From Verrucomicrobiota bacterium (GTDB taxonomy: Bacteria; Verrucomicrobiota; Verrucomicrobiia; Opitutales; Opitutaceae): 64,000 nt of DNA. Position numbers and translations under genes: made by a program. Of this stretch, positions 41,430 to 49,992 are shown piece after piece (the first letter of the stretch is position 1; the number at the start of each line of letters is the position of its first letter). The notes below the pieces were generated by a model. It saw nothing but the letters and a program-made list of their open reading frames with translations, ran no database searches and was not told the DNA's origin. The stretch lies in contig JANYJB010000068.1 in the NCBI GenBank assembly GCA_025361935.1, positions 1 to 64,000 of the forward strand. Reading direction: 5' to 3'.

Positions 41430-42452
41430 TTAAGTTTTGGAAGAAGGGGGTGAAGTAGGCTTCGGCCAGTTTTCAGCACAGCGCAAAAAGCCCAGCCATG
41501 GGTTAGTCACCACCGACCTTAGGCGAGGTGGATCAGACTGGGCGAGGTGGATGCAGCGCTCCAGCGACGGATCTTGTTCCAGGACTATCCTCCACACTTG
41601 GCTGATTGGGGCGCCATAGACTTCCGCCAGAATTTTCACCGCCGCGACAATCAGATGATTCGGATGTTTTCTTCGCACTAGCCGCTCTAGCAGTAGGTCT
41701 ATTGCTGATTCTGGAAGAAGAAACTCACGGGCGAAATCCGCGACAAATTTCTCTCCACTCTCGGCCTCTAGGTCGGCACTGCGAAAACGCCTTCGCAACC
41801 CGGCCAGCATTTCGGCGGCCGCCCATCGCTGCTCATCCGGCGGCTGCTTGTCAGGCACCACGATGATCTCTCGCTTATGCGTGAGGGTTCGAAGCGTTAA
41901 GATCCCTGAGCCCGACTGAGAAATCTCAGCTGGAAGCAGAATAATGGAACGTGGCCCCAGAACCATCGACATGTCTCCGATGGGCGCGTGCGAGCCCAAG
42001 CCCCATCTGAAGCGAACCCGCTGAGCCAAGCGTTTTCCATCACTACGGCCGGCACCGCGCATTACCCCCGGGCCCTCTGAGCCCACTGCCATCGCGCTCG
42101 GCGCGATGCCAAGGAGAGTCATCACATCTTGGAAGTTCAGCGGAACGCCGCTTTCATCCCGTGCAGCGACCACCCATTTTAATTTGCCGCTGGGGAGGCT
42201 GCGAAGTTTCACCCGCCGATCAAAATCGGCGCGGGAAATTTCAAGTGCATTCAGCGCAGTTTGAAGCTCTTCCTTGGTAAGCTTACGGTTCCCCGTCTTG
42301 ACGCGGCTCCATGTAGGTTGGCTGAAGCCAATCCTGCGCCCCATCTCTTTTTGAACGAGGTTCAGCTCGTCTATCATCGCGACCAGAACTCTGACTGCCT
42401 CGGCAGGAACGGAGTCGTCAGAATCTGAATGTTGGCGGCGTCCTAGCTTCAT
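41430..42452 (-). CDS. XRE regulator with a degenerate ImmA/IrrE-like domain, 340 aa
   Basis: The N-terminal HTH is LVQKEMGRRIGFSQPTWSRV. The C-terminal region resembles ImmA/IrrE peptidases: a RWAAAEMLAGLRRRF segment where active members have RFTLAHELGH, then EKFVADFAREFLLPESAI, like the ExxAxxFAxxLLMP motif. The HExxH zinc motif is lost, so no peptidase activity is expected. The ATG at 42452 (MKLGRRQHSD) is preferred over the track start, which would overlap the divergent gene. It is probably an island regulator acting on the divergent 42526 promoter. Confidence 0.7.
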   Translation of the reverse strand: MKLGRRQHSDSDDSVPAEAVRVLVAMIDELNLVQKEMGRRIGFSQPTWSRVKTGNRKLTKEELQTALNALEISRADFDRRVKLRSLPSGKLKWVVAARDESGVPLNFQDVMTLLGIAPSAMAVGSEGPGVMRGAGRSDGKRLAQRVRFRWGLGSHAPIGDMSMVLGPRSIILLPAEISQSGSGILTLRTLTHKREIIVVPDKQPPDEQRWAAAEMLAGLRRRFRSADLEAESGEKFVADFAREFLLPESAIDLLLERLVRRKHPNHLIVAAVKILAEVYGAPISQVWRIVLEQDPSLERCIHLAQSDPPRLRSVVTNPWLGFLRCAENWPKPTSPPSSKT

Positions 42453-42525
42453 CGTAACTGAATAAAGACAGGCACATGGCGTCACTTTAATCGCAAGCAA
42501 GAAGCGCCAAACTATAGGTGACACT
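42453..42525. promoter_or_regulatory. Divergent control region with GTCAC/GTGAC arms
   Basis: Between the XRE gene (-) and the 472-aa gene (+). It contains GGCGTCACTTT near 42478 and ATAGGTGACACTAT just before the plus-strand ATG; the GTCAC and GTGAC elements are inverted to each other. Candidate operator for the XRE protein. Confidence 0.4.
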
Positions 42526-43944
42526 ATGAATAACAATATACCTACACCAGTCGCGGATAATATTCCGCTCGCCATCAATGTCAACGTCCCCGATCGCCTT
42601 TCCGCTACGGGTTCTGATTTGCTCACCATCGAAGAGGTCAACGAAGTCAGTCGGTTCTTGGATCCCTCCGGCCAGAAACCACCCACCCCCGCTGAAGCAG
42701 TGGCCAAGGTCGACAAGGTGAAGCCCTGCAGGGGGGGCTATTTCACCGAAGAGCGCCGCCTCTATCTTCTGTCAGCAAAGTGGGTCGTCGAAAATGACCT
42801 GTTCCGCGCTGCGAAGGACAAGAACGGCAATCCCTGTGTGGACGCCGATCAATATTTCCGCCTCGTCGGTCTTGGCGACCACAAGGCTGTGTCGAAGGCG
42901 TTGCAGACCGAACGACTTTTCCAACTGCTTCCGGACAACCTCAAGGATCGTGTTCGCGGCCCTGGATGCTTGGAACCACTCCTGCCGCTGGTTACCGCCA
43001 CCGAGGAGAAGCGCCAAGACGCATTCGAGGCACTCAAGAACTGGACTGGCAAAATCACCAAAAGCGTTTCGCGGTCAGTGATGGCGACCCAGAAAGAACC
43101 GCAAGTAGCGGCGGAAATTCAGAAAGTCATTCGCCGCAAAGTTGAAGACGATAAAACCAATTCTGCCATCAAATCGCTGGGGCATTACCTTACGTTTATC
43201 CCGGCTACTGCGGCGCGCTCCTATTCGGCAGCGGTGGTCCTTTTGAAAGCCATGGCGGCAGATTTTCCCAACCTCGTCCCCAAGGGCCAGACATGCTTGT
43301 CCGCCGCGGAACCAACAATGCTGCTTATTGCTAAAGAAGGCCAGAGCCCGGCTTCTCCGTCTATGGCACCGGTGCTGGCGGCAACGTCGGAATCGCCGGC
43401 CGACCATCCTGTAGCCGCAGGTAACGATCATGAGCCGGAACTGAAACTGGAACTCAAACCCGCCACGGTCCTCGCGGTGGGCACGGAAGCACCGGCCACT
43501 TCTTCGCTTGCTGTCCCCTGTGCAATCTCGGGCACAACCGCAGAGCCGCCCGCAGCCGTTCCGGCCGTGTCGGTTCCCAAACTTCAATTCGATCTCGGTC
43601 TTAGCGGAGAAATGGACGAAGCGGCCTCACCCCCTCCTTCGCCTAACAGCAACACATCTCCCCATGCTCCCGAGCCTTCAGCGCACCAAAAAGCCGCGTT
43701 AACCTGGCAATTTCCGAACAGCAAAAAGGTCGCCTATGGAACGATCACGAATGACGAAATCCGCATCGTCATAACCGGCGCTCAAGGCCGCGCAAAAAAG
43801 ACCGTGCTCGGGATACTTTGTCAGGCCGGGTTCACGCAAAAAACAGGCCTGCATGTTTGGACGAAACCGCGCGGCCTACCCAACTACGATGAGGCCGCTA
43901 ACCAACTGGATGAGGTAATGCGGATAATGGTGGAGGCCGCTTAA
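42526..43944 (+). CDS. Unknown protein, 472 aa, first of a three-gene island core
   Basis: No family recognised. The N-terminal 250 residues are helical and soluble. A Pro/Ala/Ser-rich linker (about residues 275-400) follows, then a small C-terminal domain starting TWQFPNSKKVAYGTITND with a Lys-rich GAQGRAKKTVLGILCQAGF segment. The build suggests a DNA- or protein-binding adaptor. It is divergent from the XRE repressor and followed at 1 bp by the 292-aa gene. Confidence 0.65.
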   Translation: MNNNIPTPVADNIPLAINVNVPDRLSATGSDLLTIEEVNEVSRFLDPSGQKPPTPAEAVAKVDKVKPCRGGYFTEERRLYLLSAKWVVENDLFRAAKDKNGNPCVDADQYFRLVGLGDHKAVSKALQTERLFQLLPDNLKDRVRGPGCLEPLLPLVTATEEKRQDAFEALKNWTGKITKSVSRSVMATQKEPQVAAEIQKVIRRKVEDDKTNSAIKSLGHYLTFIPATAARSYSAAVVLLKAMAADFPNLVPKGQTCLSAAEPTMLLIAKEGQSPASPSMAPVLAATSESPADHPVAAGNDHEPELKLELKPATVLAVGTEAPATSSLAVPCAISGTTAEPPAAVPAVSVPKLQFDLGLSGEMDEAASPPPSPNSNTSPHAPEPSAHQKAALTWQFPNSKKVAYGTITNDEIRIVITGAQGRAKKTVLGILCQAGFTQKTGLHVWTKPRGLPNYDEAANQLDEVMRIMVEAA

Positions 43945-43945
43945 G

Positions 43946-44824
43946 ATGAACGCTTACATTAATCACATCGGCTTGGATCTCCTGAGCATCTACTCAGCCA
44001 CCGCATATATTGGAAACGCGGCTCATAAAAACCACCTGCTCCACACGATCATAGGCCCCAAGCCTCTCGGACCGCACAGCATAGCTGGGACCCGCGACGA
44101 GATCATTAATCGCGGTGACCGCTACAACGCCGCCCAAGGCGAACGGCGCGAGATCTATGCGGCTTGGCACGTGTTCGCACTATCCGTCGGGGTCTTCCCC
44201 AGTATCGAGGACCTAAACCGGATCGGCAAAGCGGGGGGGGACACTCTCGCACCCGATGGCAACGGCTACCTCGCTATTCATTACAATCCGCACAGCGGAG
44301 CGGCTGATATTAACTGGATCGTAAGCGCGTTCCACTTTTCCCCTCTTCTCAAGCCGCGCCGTAACCGCCGACTCAACGAAGAAGCTCAGTTGAGGAACGT
44401 GATCAACGCAGAGTCGGAGACGCTAAACGCAACACGGCCCATTCGCAGCTTGCCAACCATCCCATTGCTCCGTCCGCCGACTTCGAACCGCTTGGAAGCG
44501 AAGGTTGCGGCCTTGGCCGCGCATCTTGGAGTCACTGTGGATGCCTCAACGCTCCCCGGCCTTCTGGCCACCTTAGAGGCTCGGTTCAGCATCAACGCGG
44601 ACCTGCTCCATGTCTCTAAAACTGATAGCGGACGCACCACGTTCACCACACCAATCGCGACCTTCGTCCGCGAAGTTAAACGCTTGTTGTCTCCGCAGAA
44701 GATGCCCGTGCAGAGACCGAATCTCAATGAGGGCGTTAGCACCCTTTTTAACGAGTGGCGGCGATGTGCTATCAGCCCGGCGGGCGACCGTGCTATGGAG
44801 CAATTTGAACCGAAAATGGAATAA
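43946..44824 (+). CDS. Unknown protein, 292 aa
   Basis: No family recognised. MNAYINHIGLDLLSIYSATA at the start, then a soluble N-terminal domain (IHYNPHSGAADINWIV), a basic segment RRNRRLNEE and a helical C-terminus. It begins 1 bp after the 472-aa stop and ends 5 bp before the 355-aa gene, so it belongs to the same operon. Confidence 0.6.
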   Translation: MNAYINHIGLDLLSIYSATAYIGNAAHKNHLLHTIIGPKPLGPHSIAGTRDEIINRGDRYNAAQGERREIYAAWHVFALSVGVFPSIEDLNRIGKAGGDTLAPDGNGYLAIHYNPHSGAADINWIVSAFHFSPLLKPRRNRRLNEEAQLRNVINAESETLNATRPIRSLPTIPLLRPPTSNRLEAKVAALAAHLGVTVDASTLPGLLATLEARFSINADLLHVSKTDSGRTTFTTPIATFVREVKRLLSPQKMPVQRPNLNEGVSTLFNEWRRCAISPAGDRAMEQFEPKME

Positions 44825-44829
44825 AATCC

Positions 44830-45897
44830 ATGAATACCGAAACTCAATACCCACTCCCTGTCAGATTAAGCAAATCGCAGTGCTCCACCTTGGAGACGAC
44901 TACCCTGGAGGCAATCAAGACAGCCCCAAAATTTACCAAGACCAACCAACTGGAAGCGATGATCGATGACTTTGTCGTGCGGATGGCAAGCGCTCACTGC
45001 ATCAAGCTGGCGACCGCTAATTATGGAACGGTCTGCGGTGTCGAAGAAACCTTAGCGCCTCTTCTTGAACTACTGGAGGCAGCTCTGGAAAATCGATGGC
45101 CGTTACACACCAGAAACCGTTCGCCTCGTCAGGACGCCCAGCACTTGGAGGCGTTGCACGACCGTATTCCTTTCCTGTTAGGCGAAGTCGCAAAGGCCCA
45201 CGCGATGATCGATGCAACCAAACGCGCTCAACGCTGGTTCGCATTCAACGATACAGCGCATTTAGTTGAAGCCGTTAGTGGCATCGCTAGCGGCACAACT
45301 GCGGCCGACACGAGTGCGATCAGAGCATTCGCCTCAGGTCTCGGTTTGGATGTCCAGGCATACAAGCCTGCGTCATGGTCGAGACCGGAGCGTTTTGTTT
45401 TACAGCGTAGCTATAGCCTTTCCTCCAAAGCCCGCATCAATATCGAGGCAATCATTCACCAATATGGGCTGGGTTCCGAATCCGCCGCGATTCGCATGGT
45501 GCTAGACTATCACGGGAAATCACTTCCAACCATTCTCAAGCCGACCTTGTCTCCGCCGCCTCACGAGGGGGATCTCGACTTCATAAAGGAATGGACCCGA
45601 AACGCCGGCATCGCGTTAAGAAATGGCCGAACCCCTGCAGTGCCCGTTGCAATTGATCTCACCGCCATCTTTGACCGCACTCTAAAGGACATCTTTGCCG
45701 TGCGCGAAAAAAGTAAGGCGCTCGTGTTTCAAAGCACCATGCTCATGCCTTACCATTTGGCTGCATTGGAAAAGTGGTGTGACGCTCAGCATTCATCGCA
45801 CGATTTAATGACGATGCTGGGGGGTTTCAAAACGCTCGGAGTGTTCCAAGGCAACCCCACTGACGTGTTAAAAACGGCATCCTCCCTGATTCCATAA
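44830..45897 (+). CDS. Unknown protein, 355 aa, RHH-like N-terminus possible
   Basis: No family recognised. VRLSKSQCSTLETTTLEAIK could be a ribbon-helix-helix-like strand plus helix. The middle and C-terminus are helical (AIIHQYGLGSESAAIRMVLD). Third gene of the operon, 30 bp upstream of the excisionase-like gene, so an island-maintenance or replication role is plausible but unproven. Confidence 0.6.
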   Translation: MNTETQYPLPVRLSKSQCSTLETTTLEAIKTAPKFTKTNQLEAMIDDFVVRMASAHCIKLATANYGTVCGVEETLAPLLELLEAALENRWPLHTRNRSPRQDAQHLEALHDRIPFLLGEVAKAHAMIDATKRAQRWFAFNDTAHLVEAVSGIASGTTAADTSAIRAFASGLGLDVQAYKPASWSRPERFVLQRSYSLSSKARINIEAIIHQYGLGSESAAIRMVLDYHGKSLPTILKPTLSPPPHEGDLDFIKEWTRNAGIALRNGRTPAVPVAIDLTAIFDRTLKDIFAVREKSKALVFQSTMLMPYHLAALEKWCDAQHSSHDLMTMLGGFKTLGVFQGNPTDVLKTASSLIP

Positions 45898-45927
45898 CCG
45901 AACCAAACAATCACCGAGGACCAAAAC

Positions 45928-46311
45928 ATGTTCGGCATCAACCACGACTTCTCGTCCGAGAACGCACCATTGGATCCACTCGCCCTGCGCGGGCGCGCGC
46001 CCACACCAACTGACCGCGTCGCCCACCTTGAGCCCGACGTCGTAAACAAAAACGATAGTGAGGAATGGCAGCTTGAATGCTGGCGCCGCTGGCCATCGCC
46101 CGCGAATTGGCCGGCCATTCTAGACATTTACGAAGCCGCAGCATTTCTGCGCGTGAGCCATTGGACCCTACGCCGTGCAGCCGTCACCGGTCGCGATGGA
46201 CGTGCAGCCCTGTCCCATCAGCGCATCGGCTCAGCTATTCGTTTTCGCCGAGCAGATTTGGAAAAGTTTGGCCTTGTTCAAGACCGCCACCCCCGGGTAA
46301 GCGCGCTGTAG
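45928..46311 (+). CDS. Excisionase-like HTH protein
   Basis: The C-terminal half has DIYEAAAFLRVSHWTLRRAA then VTGRDGRAALSHQRIGSAIR and RFRRADLEKF, a winged HTH of the excisionase/MerR-like HTH_17 class. The N-terminal 60 residues are a disordered-looking extension. It sits 1.7 kb from the integrase and is the likely recombination directionality factor of the island. It ends with TAG. 127 aa. Confidence 0.7.
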   Translation: MFGINHDFSSENAPLDPLALRGRAPTPTDRVAHLEPDVVNKNDSEEWQLECWRRWPSPANWPAILDIYEAAAFLRVSHWTLRRAAVTGRDGRAALSHQRIGSAIRFRRADLEKFGLVQDRHPRVSAL

Positions 46312-46332
46312 AACCACAATCGGACCGCCGCG

Positions 46333-47553
46333 TCACAACGCATCGGCCTCGACCTTAAATGGATTCTCGAAGGCACTTTCGTAGGAATCGAGCACACCGG
46401 CACTGAGGCGAAGCCGACGTCCGACGGCACGCCACTGCGAAACTGCAGTGACTATCTCTCTTACTATTCCTTTTGCTTCGGTGAGCTTGAGTCCAAATCT
46501 AGAGGCAGCTGCCAAGGCTGCACCAATAGACGGTTCCTCTGCATCTTCGGTGATTGAGGTTTTGTTCGTCTGAGCACGGTCAATTTCCGGAACCGGATTC
46601 AAATCATAGGCGGGCGCAAGCGACCAGCGACCAGGCTCAACCATGAGAAAACCGTGATTGCGCAAATGGTCATCATAGTTGCTCGCCAGTAGGGAAAACA
46701 CCAGTCGCCGCCATAATTCCCTGAGATCGGAGGGGACGTCATGACCGAACTGTCGGATGCCATCGGCCATGTGTGCGTAGGAACCGGGATCCCCCGGCGG
46801 CAACCCGAGAAGGGTCGCTGCCGAAATAAACGGGATTCGCCCTACACCGTCCCGGTCAAAGCGTGTGATCACGGACACACTCTGATGACCCACTTTCACC
46901 AACCGGTGGCCAGCCGTCTTGATCCCGGCAGCCTCGGCAAGTTCGAGGGCAAGAATCTCACCAGCAGCAATGTCCCGGACATCGTCAGGCTTGGGGAATT
47001 TGGCAATGCCCAGCTCTCCGCTGGCCAATTGCACCGCGGATTTCGGCCGGGCACCGCCTAGAGGTGAACCTTCCCCCAGTAGAAAACGGAGATCCTTCGC
47101 CGTTTCGGTCTCCCCATGGATAGCGTCCATGGCGCGCAATAATGCACTGAGTTTAATAATCGGAGGGAGGAGGCCAGAACTGTGAGAAAGGAAAGGACCA
47201 TCGGTGCCGGTTCGAAAACGGAGTGCCCCAATCCGAGAGAAGTCATCAAGGGCGAGAACGTAGTCGATGTCTCGATAAGGTTTTGCCCCCAAGACCTTTT
47301 TGCGCACAGCGCGTTCAATCAGAACCCGCCCCCAACGGTCCGGACCACAATCTTGGAACACTCCAAACAACCCCGCCTTGTGGTGGGCACCCTGTTGCAA
47401 TGGAAGAGAGGCGGGATCGATGGCGAATGCGTCTGCGCGGTCGAGCCACGCACGAGTATACTCAAATGTCGCGGCACCTCCTTTTTCTGCAGAATAAAGG
47501 CGCCCGACCTCATGCGTCTGTCCCCGCCAGTCTATGTGAATCTCCAGATTCAT
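46333..47553 (-). CDS. hipA: HipA-type serine/threonine kinase toxin
   Basis: 406 residues with the HipA N-domain (FGVFQDCGPDRWGRVLIERA), the Gly-rich loop GSPLGGARPKSAVQL, the catalytic NYDDHLRNHGFL and the metal-binding AYDLNPVP. HipA kinases phosphorylate translation targets such as GltX and cause dormancy. It overlaps hipB by 4 bp and is next to the integrase, so it may stabilise the island as a toxin-antitoxin module. Confidence 0.9.
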   Translation of the reverse strand: MNLEIHIDWRGQTHEVGRLYSAEKGGAATFEYTRAWLDRADAFAIDPASLPLQQGAHHKAGLFGVFQDCGPDRWGRVLIERAVRKKVLGAKPYRDIDYVLALDDFSRIGALRFRTGTDGPFLSHSSGLLPPIIKLSALLRAMDAIHGETETAKDLRFLLGEGSPLGGARPKSAVQLASGELGIAKFPKPDDVRDIAAGEILALELAEAAGIKTAGHRLVKVGHQSVSVITRFDRDGVGRIPFISAATLLGLPPGDPGSYAHMADGIRQFGHDVPSDLRELWRRLVFSLLASNYDDHLRNHGFLMVEPGRWSLAPAYDLNPVPEIDRAQTNKTSITEDAEEPSIGAALAAASRFGLKLTEAKGIVREIVTAVSQWRAVGRRLRLSAGVLDSYESAFENPFKVEADAL

Positions 47554-47864
47554 GTGCGTTTGCGGTCAATCCGTTTGGGCAGCCGGTCTTCATCCATGGA
47601 CAATGCGAGCACGTCGCTGGCGCCAGCGGCGAGTCCGGCCAGCCGATCCTGCAATTGCAGGACAAACATCACCGTGGCGAAGGTGCCAAGAGCAACGGTA
47701 GGATCACCACGCTCCAGACGCCAAAGTGTATCCCGACTAACAAACAACCTGGACGCCATGTCGGCGGTGGAAATGCCCCGCTTGCGTCGGGCAAGAGATA
47801 GATCACGTCCCAACTTGCGGAGCGCATGGGCAACTGGAAGTGGAATGGAAGTGACACTTGGCAT
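47550..47864 (-). CDS. hipB: HipB-type XRE antitoxin
   Basis: A 104-residue HTH protein (LGRDLSLARRKRGISTADMA, then FVSRDTLWRLERGDPTVALG) immediately upstream of hipA with an ATGA overlap. HipB proteins neutralise HipA and repress the operon by binding inverted operators. A pair of inverted 11-mers lies upstream of its start. Confidence 0.88.
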   Translation of the reverse strand: MPSVTSIPLPVAHALRKLGRDLSLARRKRGISTADMASRLFVSRDTLWRLERGDPTVALGTFATVMFVLQLQDRLAGLAAGASDVLALSMDEDRLPKRIDRKRT

Positions 47865-47872
47865 CCTAATAA

Positions 47873-47921
47873 TGTCTTGTATATCAGACGTAAAATCAAG
47901 TTGAAACAGTTATAGAAGACA
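47873..47921. promoter_or_regulatory. Inverted 11-mer pair, likely HipB operator
   Basis: TGTCTTGTATA (47873-47883) and TATAGAAGACA (47911-47921) are inverted with one mismatch and centred about 33 bp upstream of the hipB ATG. Spacing over three helical turns would suit cooperative HipB dimers. Confidence 0.5.
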
Positions 47922-47988
47922 TAGCAGGAAAAACAGGGCATCCCATACCTCGCCGCTAAATGCCAACCTGCCGGGCAATGCGAACAGA

Positions 47989-49332
47989 TCAGGCGCCTGA
48001 TTCAGCCTCAGCCACCGCCACCCCATGAACTGGGCGCAAGGGACGGATGACCCCTGCTGATTTCTCGGGAAGGATGGCGAAATATTCCTTCCCCTGAGCC
48101 TGACTCACGCCCAATCCCCTGTAGGAATTATGAAGGGTGGCCGCGCTACCCCTGTGCCTAAGAATGAGGGCTGTCCTCGCAGCCGACTGATGTTTTGCAA
48201 CGTGATGGGTGCAAAATGTGCGTCTCCTCGCATTCCAAGGCCAGTCTTCCAAGGCCTTGTTGACCTCTGGTAATTTTAACAACCGCTTAATGGGAACACG
48301 GCCATATTCATCGGCTTTATCCCTGTCTTCAATCGTGGCCAAAAAACGAATCCTGCGCCATTCGCGCAGATAATTTTTGGGCCGAATCAAGCCCTCTTTG
48401 GGACCGTATTCTGACCACCAACTCCAGAAACTTTTCTCCAAGCTGTCGATGACCTCCCTCTTCCCGGTCTTGGCAATATCAGCCGGAATCACCACCTCTC
48501 GTGTCGCCGGCAAAACAAACTCAGCCCGAAAGTTTTCCATCTCATCGTCGGCGCGCACCCCGGCAATCAACTGCACCGTCTCGTGGGCTACGATATGAGG
48601 CGCGTAGCGCTCTGCGGCACGAAGGTATCGCCGCATCTGATCAACAAAAAGAAACTGGATTTCCTTAGGTGTTTCCTTGGGCAGCTGCCGGCGCTTGATA
48701 CCCAGCACAGGATTTACCCGCACCACACCTTTTTCCAAAAGCCATGCGAAAAACGTGCAAATTGAGGTCTTGTGGTTACGCCGGGTGCGAGGTTCGGCCT
48801 CCTTGAGGCCACGAAGGATATAATCGAGAACCTCATTCCGTGTGATGGTCTCGGGGTAGCGCTCGGAAAAGCCCGCCTTCAGGAAGGCTCCCACCCGTGA
48901 CTTCAAATCCTCTATCTGCCTAGTCTTCCCCAGACGAAGCTCCGTCTCGCTGAGAAAGGACTCCTGCCACTCGCCCAATTTCTTCAAAACCCCTTCAGGA
49001 TGGTGCAGACGCCAAAACTTGGCCACCTCCACAAGTGGCACGACACCGACAATTTTCCTCGCCACTTCGTAATCTTCGGCCGCACCGCGATCAAAAAGGA
49101 ATGTGCCTGAGCCGGCAGTTGCATGCTGCTCCAGGATACGCGGCTTGTCGGCTTCGGCCGCCGCCTTGGTCTTGTAAAAGGGGCGATGCCGTTTGAGCAT
49201 CGGCGAACCATTGGAGTTGAGCATCAAGGCTCCACTCGCGTCGGTCTTAGGGGCCGTGTAACGAAGATACCAAGGCTTGGGCTGCTTACCGGATTTTTTC
49301 TGCGGATCAAGATGGGGACCGGTGATGACCAT
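47989..49332 (-). CDS. Tyrosine recombinase (island integrase)
   Basis: 447 residues. The catalytic half has QLIAGVRADDEMENF (box I Arg), RRTFCTHHVAKH and ALILRHRGSA (box II His/Arg region), and LHNSYRGLG with the nucleophilic Tyr. It lies beside the ssrA 3' end with its start facing the attachment site, the usual geometry for tmRNA-integrating islands. Verrucomicrobial integrases of this divergent type often lack a canonical LxxLGH motif, as here. It should catalyse integration and, with the excisionase, loss of the island. Confidence 0.88.
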   Translation of the reverse strand: MVITGPHLDPQKKSGKQPKPWYLRYTAPKTDASGALMLNSNGSPMLKRHRPFYKTKAAAEADKPRILEQHATAGSGTFLFDRGAAEDYEVARKIVGVVPLVEVAKFWRLHHPEGVLKKLGEWQESFLSETELRLGKTRQIEDLKSRVGAFLKAGFSERYPETITRNEVLDYILRGLKEAEPRTRRNHKTSICTFFAWLLEKGVVRVNPVLGIKRRQLPKETPKEIQFLFVDQMRRYLRAAERYAPHIVAHETVQLIAGVRADDEMENFRAEFVLPATREVVIPADIAKTGKREVIDSLEKSFWSWWSEYGPKEGLIRPKNYLREWRRIRFLATIEDRDKADEYGRVPIKRLLKLPEVNKALEDWPWNARRRTFCTHHVAKHQSAARTALILRHRGSAATLHNSYRGLGVSQAQGKEYFAILPEKSAGVIRPLRPVHGVAVAEAESGA

Positions 49333-49364
49333 GCGTCCATCGTAGCCTAATTCCAGGATAAATC

Positions 49365-49389
49365 TAGTGGCTTTTTAGTGGCTCAAAAA
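49365..49389 (+). repeat. Subterminal direct repeat, right copy
   Basis: Exact copy of 6850-6874, located between the integrase start and the right attachment site. Probable integrase arm sites; it may also overlap the int promoter. Confidence 0.75.
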
Positions 49390-49461
49390 GTCGCAAATCT
49401 AGCCTAATGTAGCATACCTGCACCTAATCTCGCTTTTGCTTAACTTGTTGTAATTATTCAC

Positions 49462-49493
49462 AATAACCCACTTTCAGAGGAAAGTGGGTTATT
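49462..49493 (-). terminator. Island-supplied hairpin behind ssrA
   Basis: AATAACCCACTTT and AAAGTGGGTTATT form a perfect 13-bp stem with a 6-nt loop, 7 bp past the tmRNA 3' end on the minus strand. The T-tract is weak. It takes the position of the native terminator now at 6723-6763. Confidence 0.6.
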
Positions 49494-49500
49494 ATGAAAA

Positions 49501-49529
49501 TGGTGGAGGTGCCGGGATTTGAACCCGGG
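49501..49529 (-). repeat. Island attachment site, right copy (native ssrA 3' end)
   Basis: Identical to 6775-6803. It is part of the functional ssrA gene, so integration kept tmRNA intact. Confidence 0.95.
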
Positions 49530-49853
49530 TCCCCATGGCCTTCGCACACCGCGTCTACCCTTATGTGCTGGTATTTATCTCGCCGGCGTAACGCGACCAA
49601 CCGCGCTTAGACGCCGACCAATCCCCGGGTTGAAGATACGACGCAAAGCCCGCGGATGGCTCCATGCGTTATTCCTGCTGTCGTCGTCCACGTTGGTTAG
49701 CAGGAGTCACCAGGCGGACGTCACTGCATTAAGCAGCGAGGGGCATTTCTTCAGTGTTGCCGTTTGTTTGTTTTGAAAGGGGTTTAACGAGAGACTTTCA
49801 CTCTCGAAGGGCAGCGGCGCACTCCAACCAAGGGTCGAATCCAGAACACCCCC
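49501..49853 (-). ncRNA. ssrA: tmRNA
   Basis: Rescues stalled ribosomes by trans-translation. The 5' end GGGGGTG at 49853 pairs with CACCTCC before the encoded CCA at 49501-49503 (one G-U pair), TTCTGGATTCGACC follows the acceptor stem as in other tmRNAs, and the T-arm GGGTTCAAATCCC is present. The tag frame near 49729-49767 reads TNGNTEEMPLAA then TAA. The exact resume codon is not certain. The 3' end doubles as the island attachment site. Confidence 0.95.
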
Positions 49854-49992
49854 AAAGTGGGTTCACGAAACGACTGGCGTGCAGCCAATCAAAGAACAGG
49901 AACCTCAAGCTACCCCGTCTCACCCGATTGCGCAAGCGCGCGCTTTCCCCTTGCCCGTCGCTCCGCGCACGTTGCACTCAACCCTTCTTTTC

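Larger units (their letters stand above)
6775..49529. mobile_element. Genomic island integrated at the 3' end of ssrA (about 42.7 kb)
   Basis: The element is bounded by identical 29-bp repeats of the tmRNA 3' end. It carries a tyrosine recombinase at the ssrA-proximal end, an excisionase-like gene nearby, and a second pair of subterminal repeats. The cargo is dominated by nucleases, ATPases, helicase, methylase and regulators. No phage structural, packaging or conjugation genes are visible, so it is an integrative defence island rather than a prophage or a self-transmissible ICE. ssrA is a well-known integration target for such elements. Confidence 0.93.

Noticed and set aside
6775-49529. Prophage interpretation of the island
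   Set aside because: No capsid, portal, terminase, tail or lysis genes can be seen; the cargo is nucleases, ATPases and regulators.
6775-49529. CRISPR array or cas genes
   Set aside because: No regularly spaced repeats and no Cas1/Cas2-like protein. The RecB/Cas4-like nuclease at 10755 has no cas neighbours.
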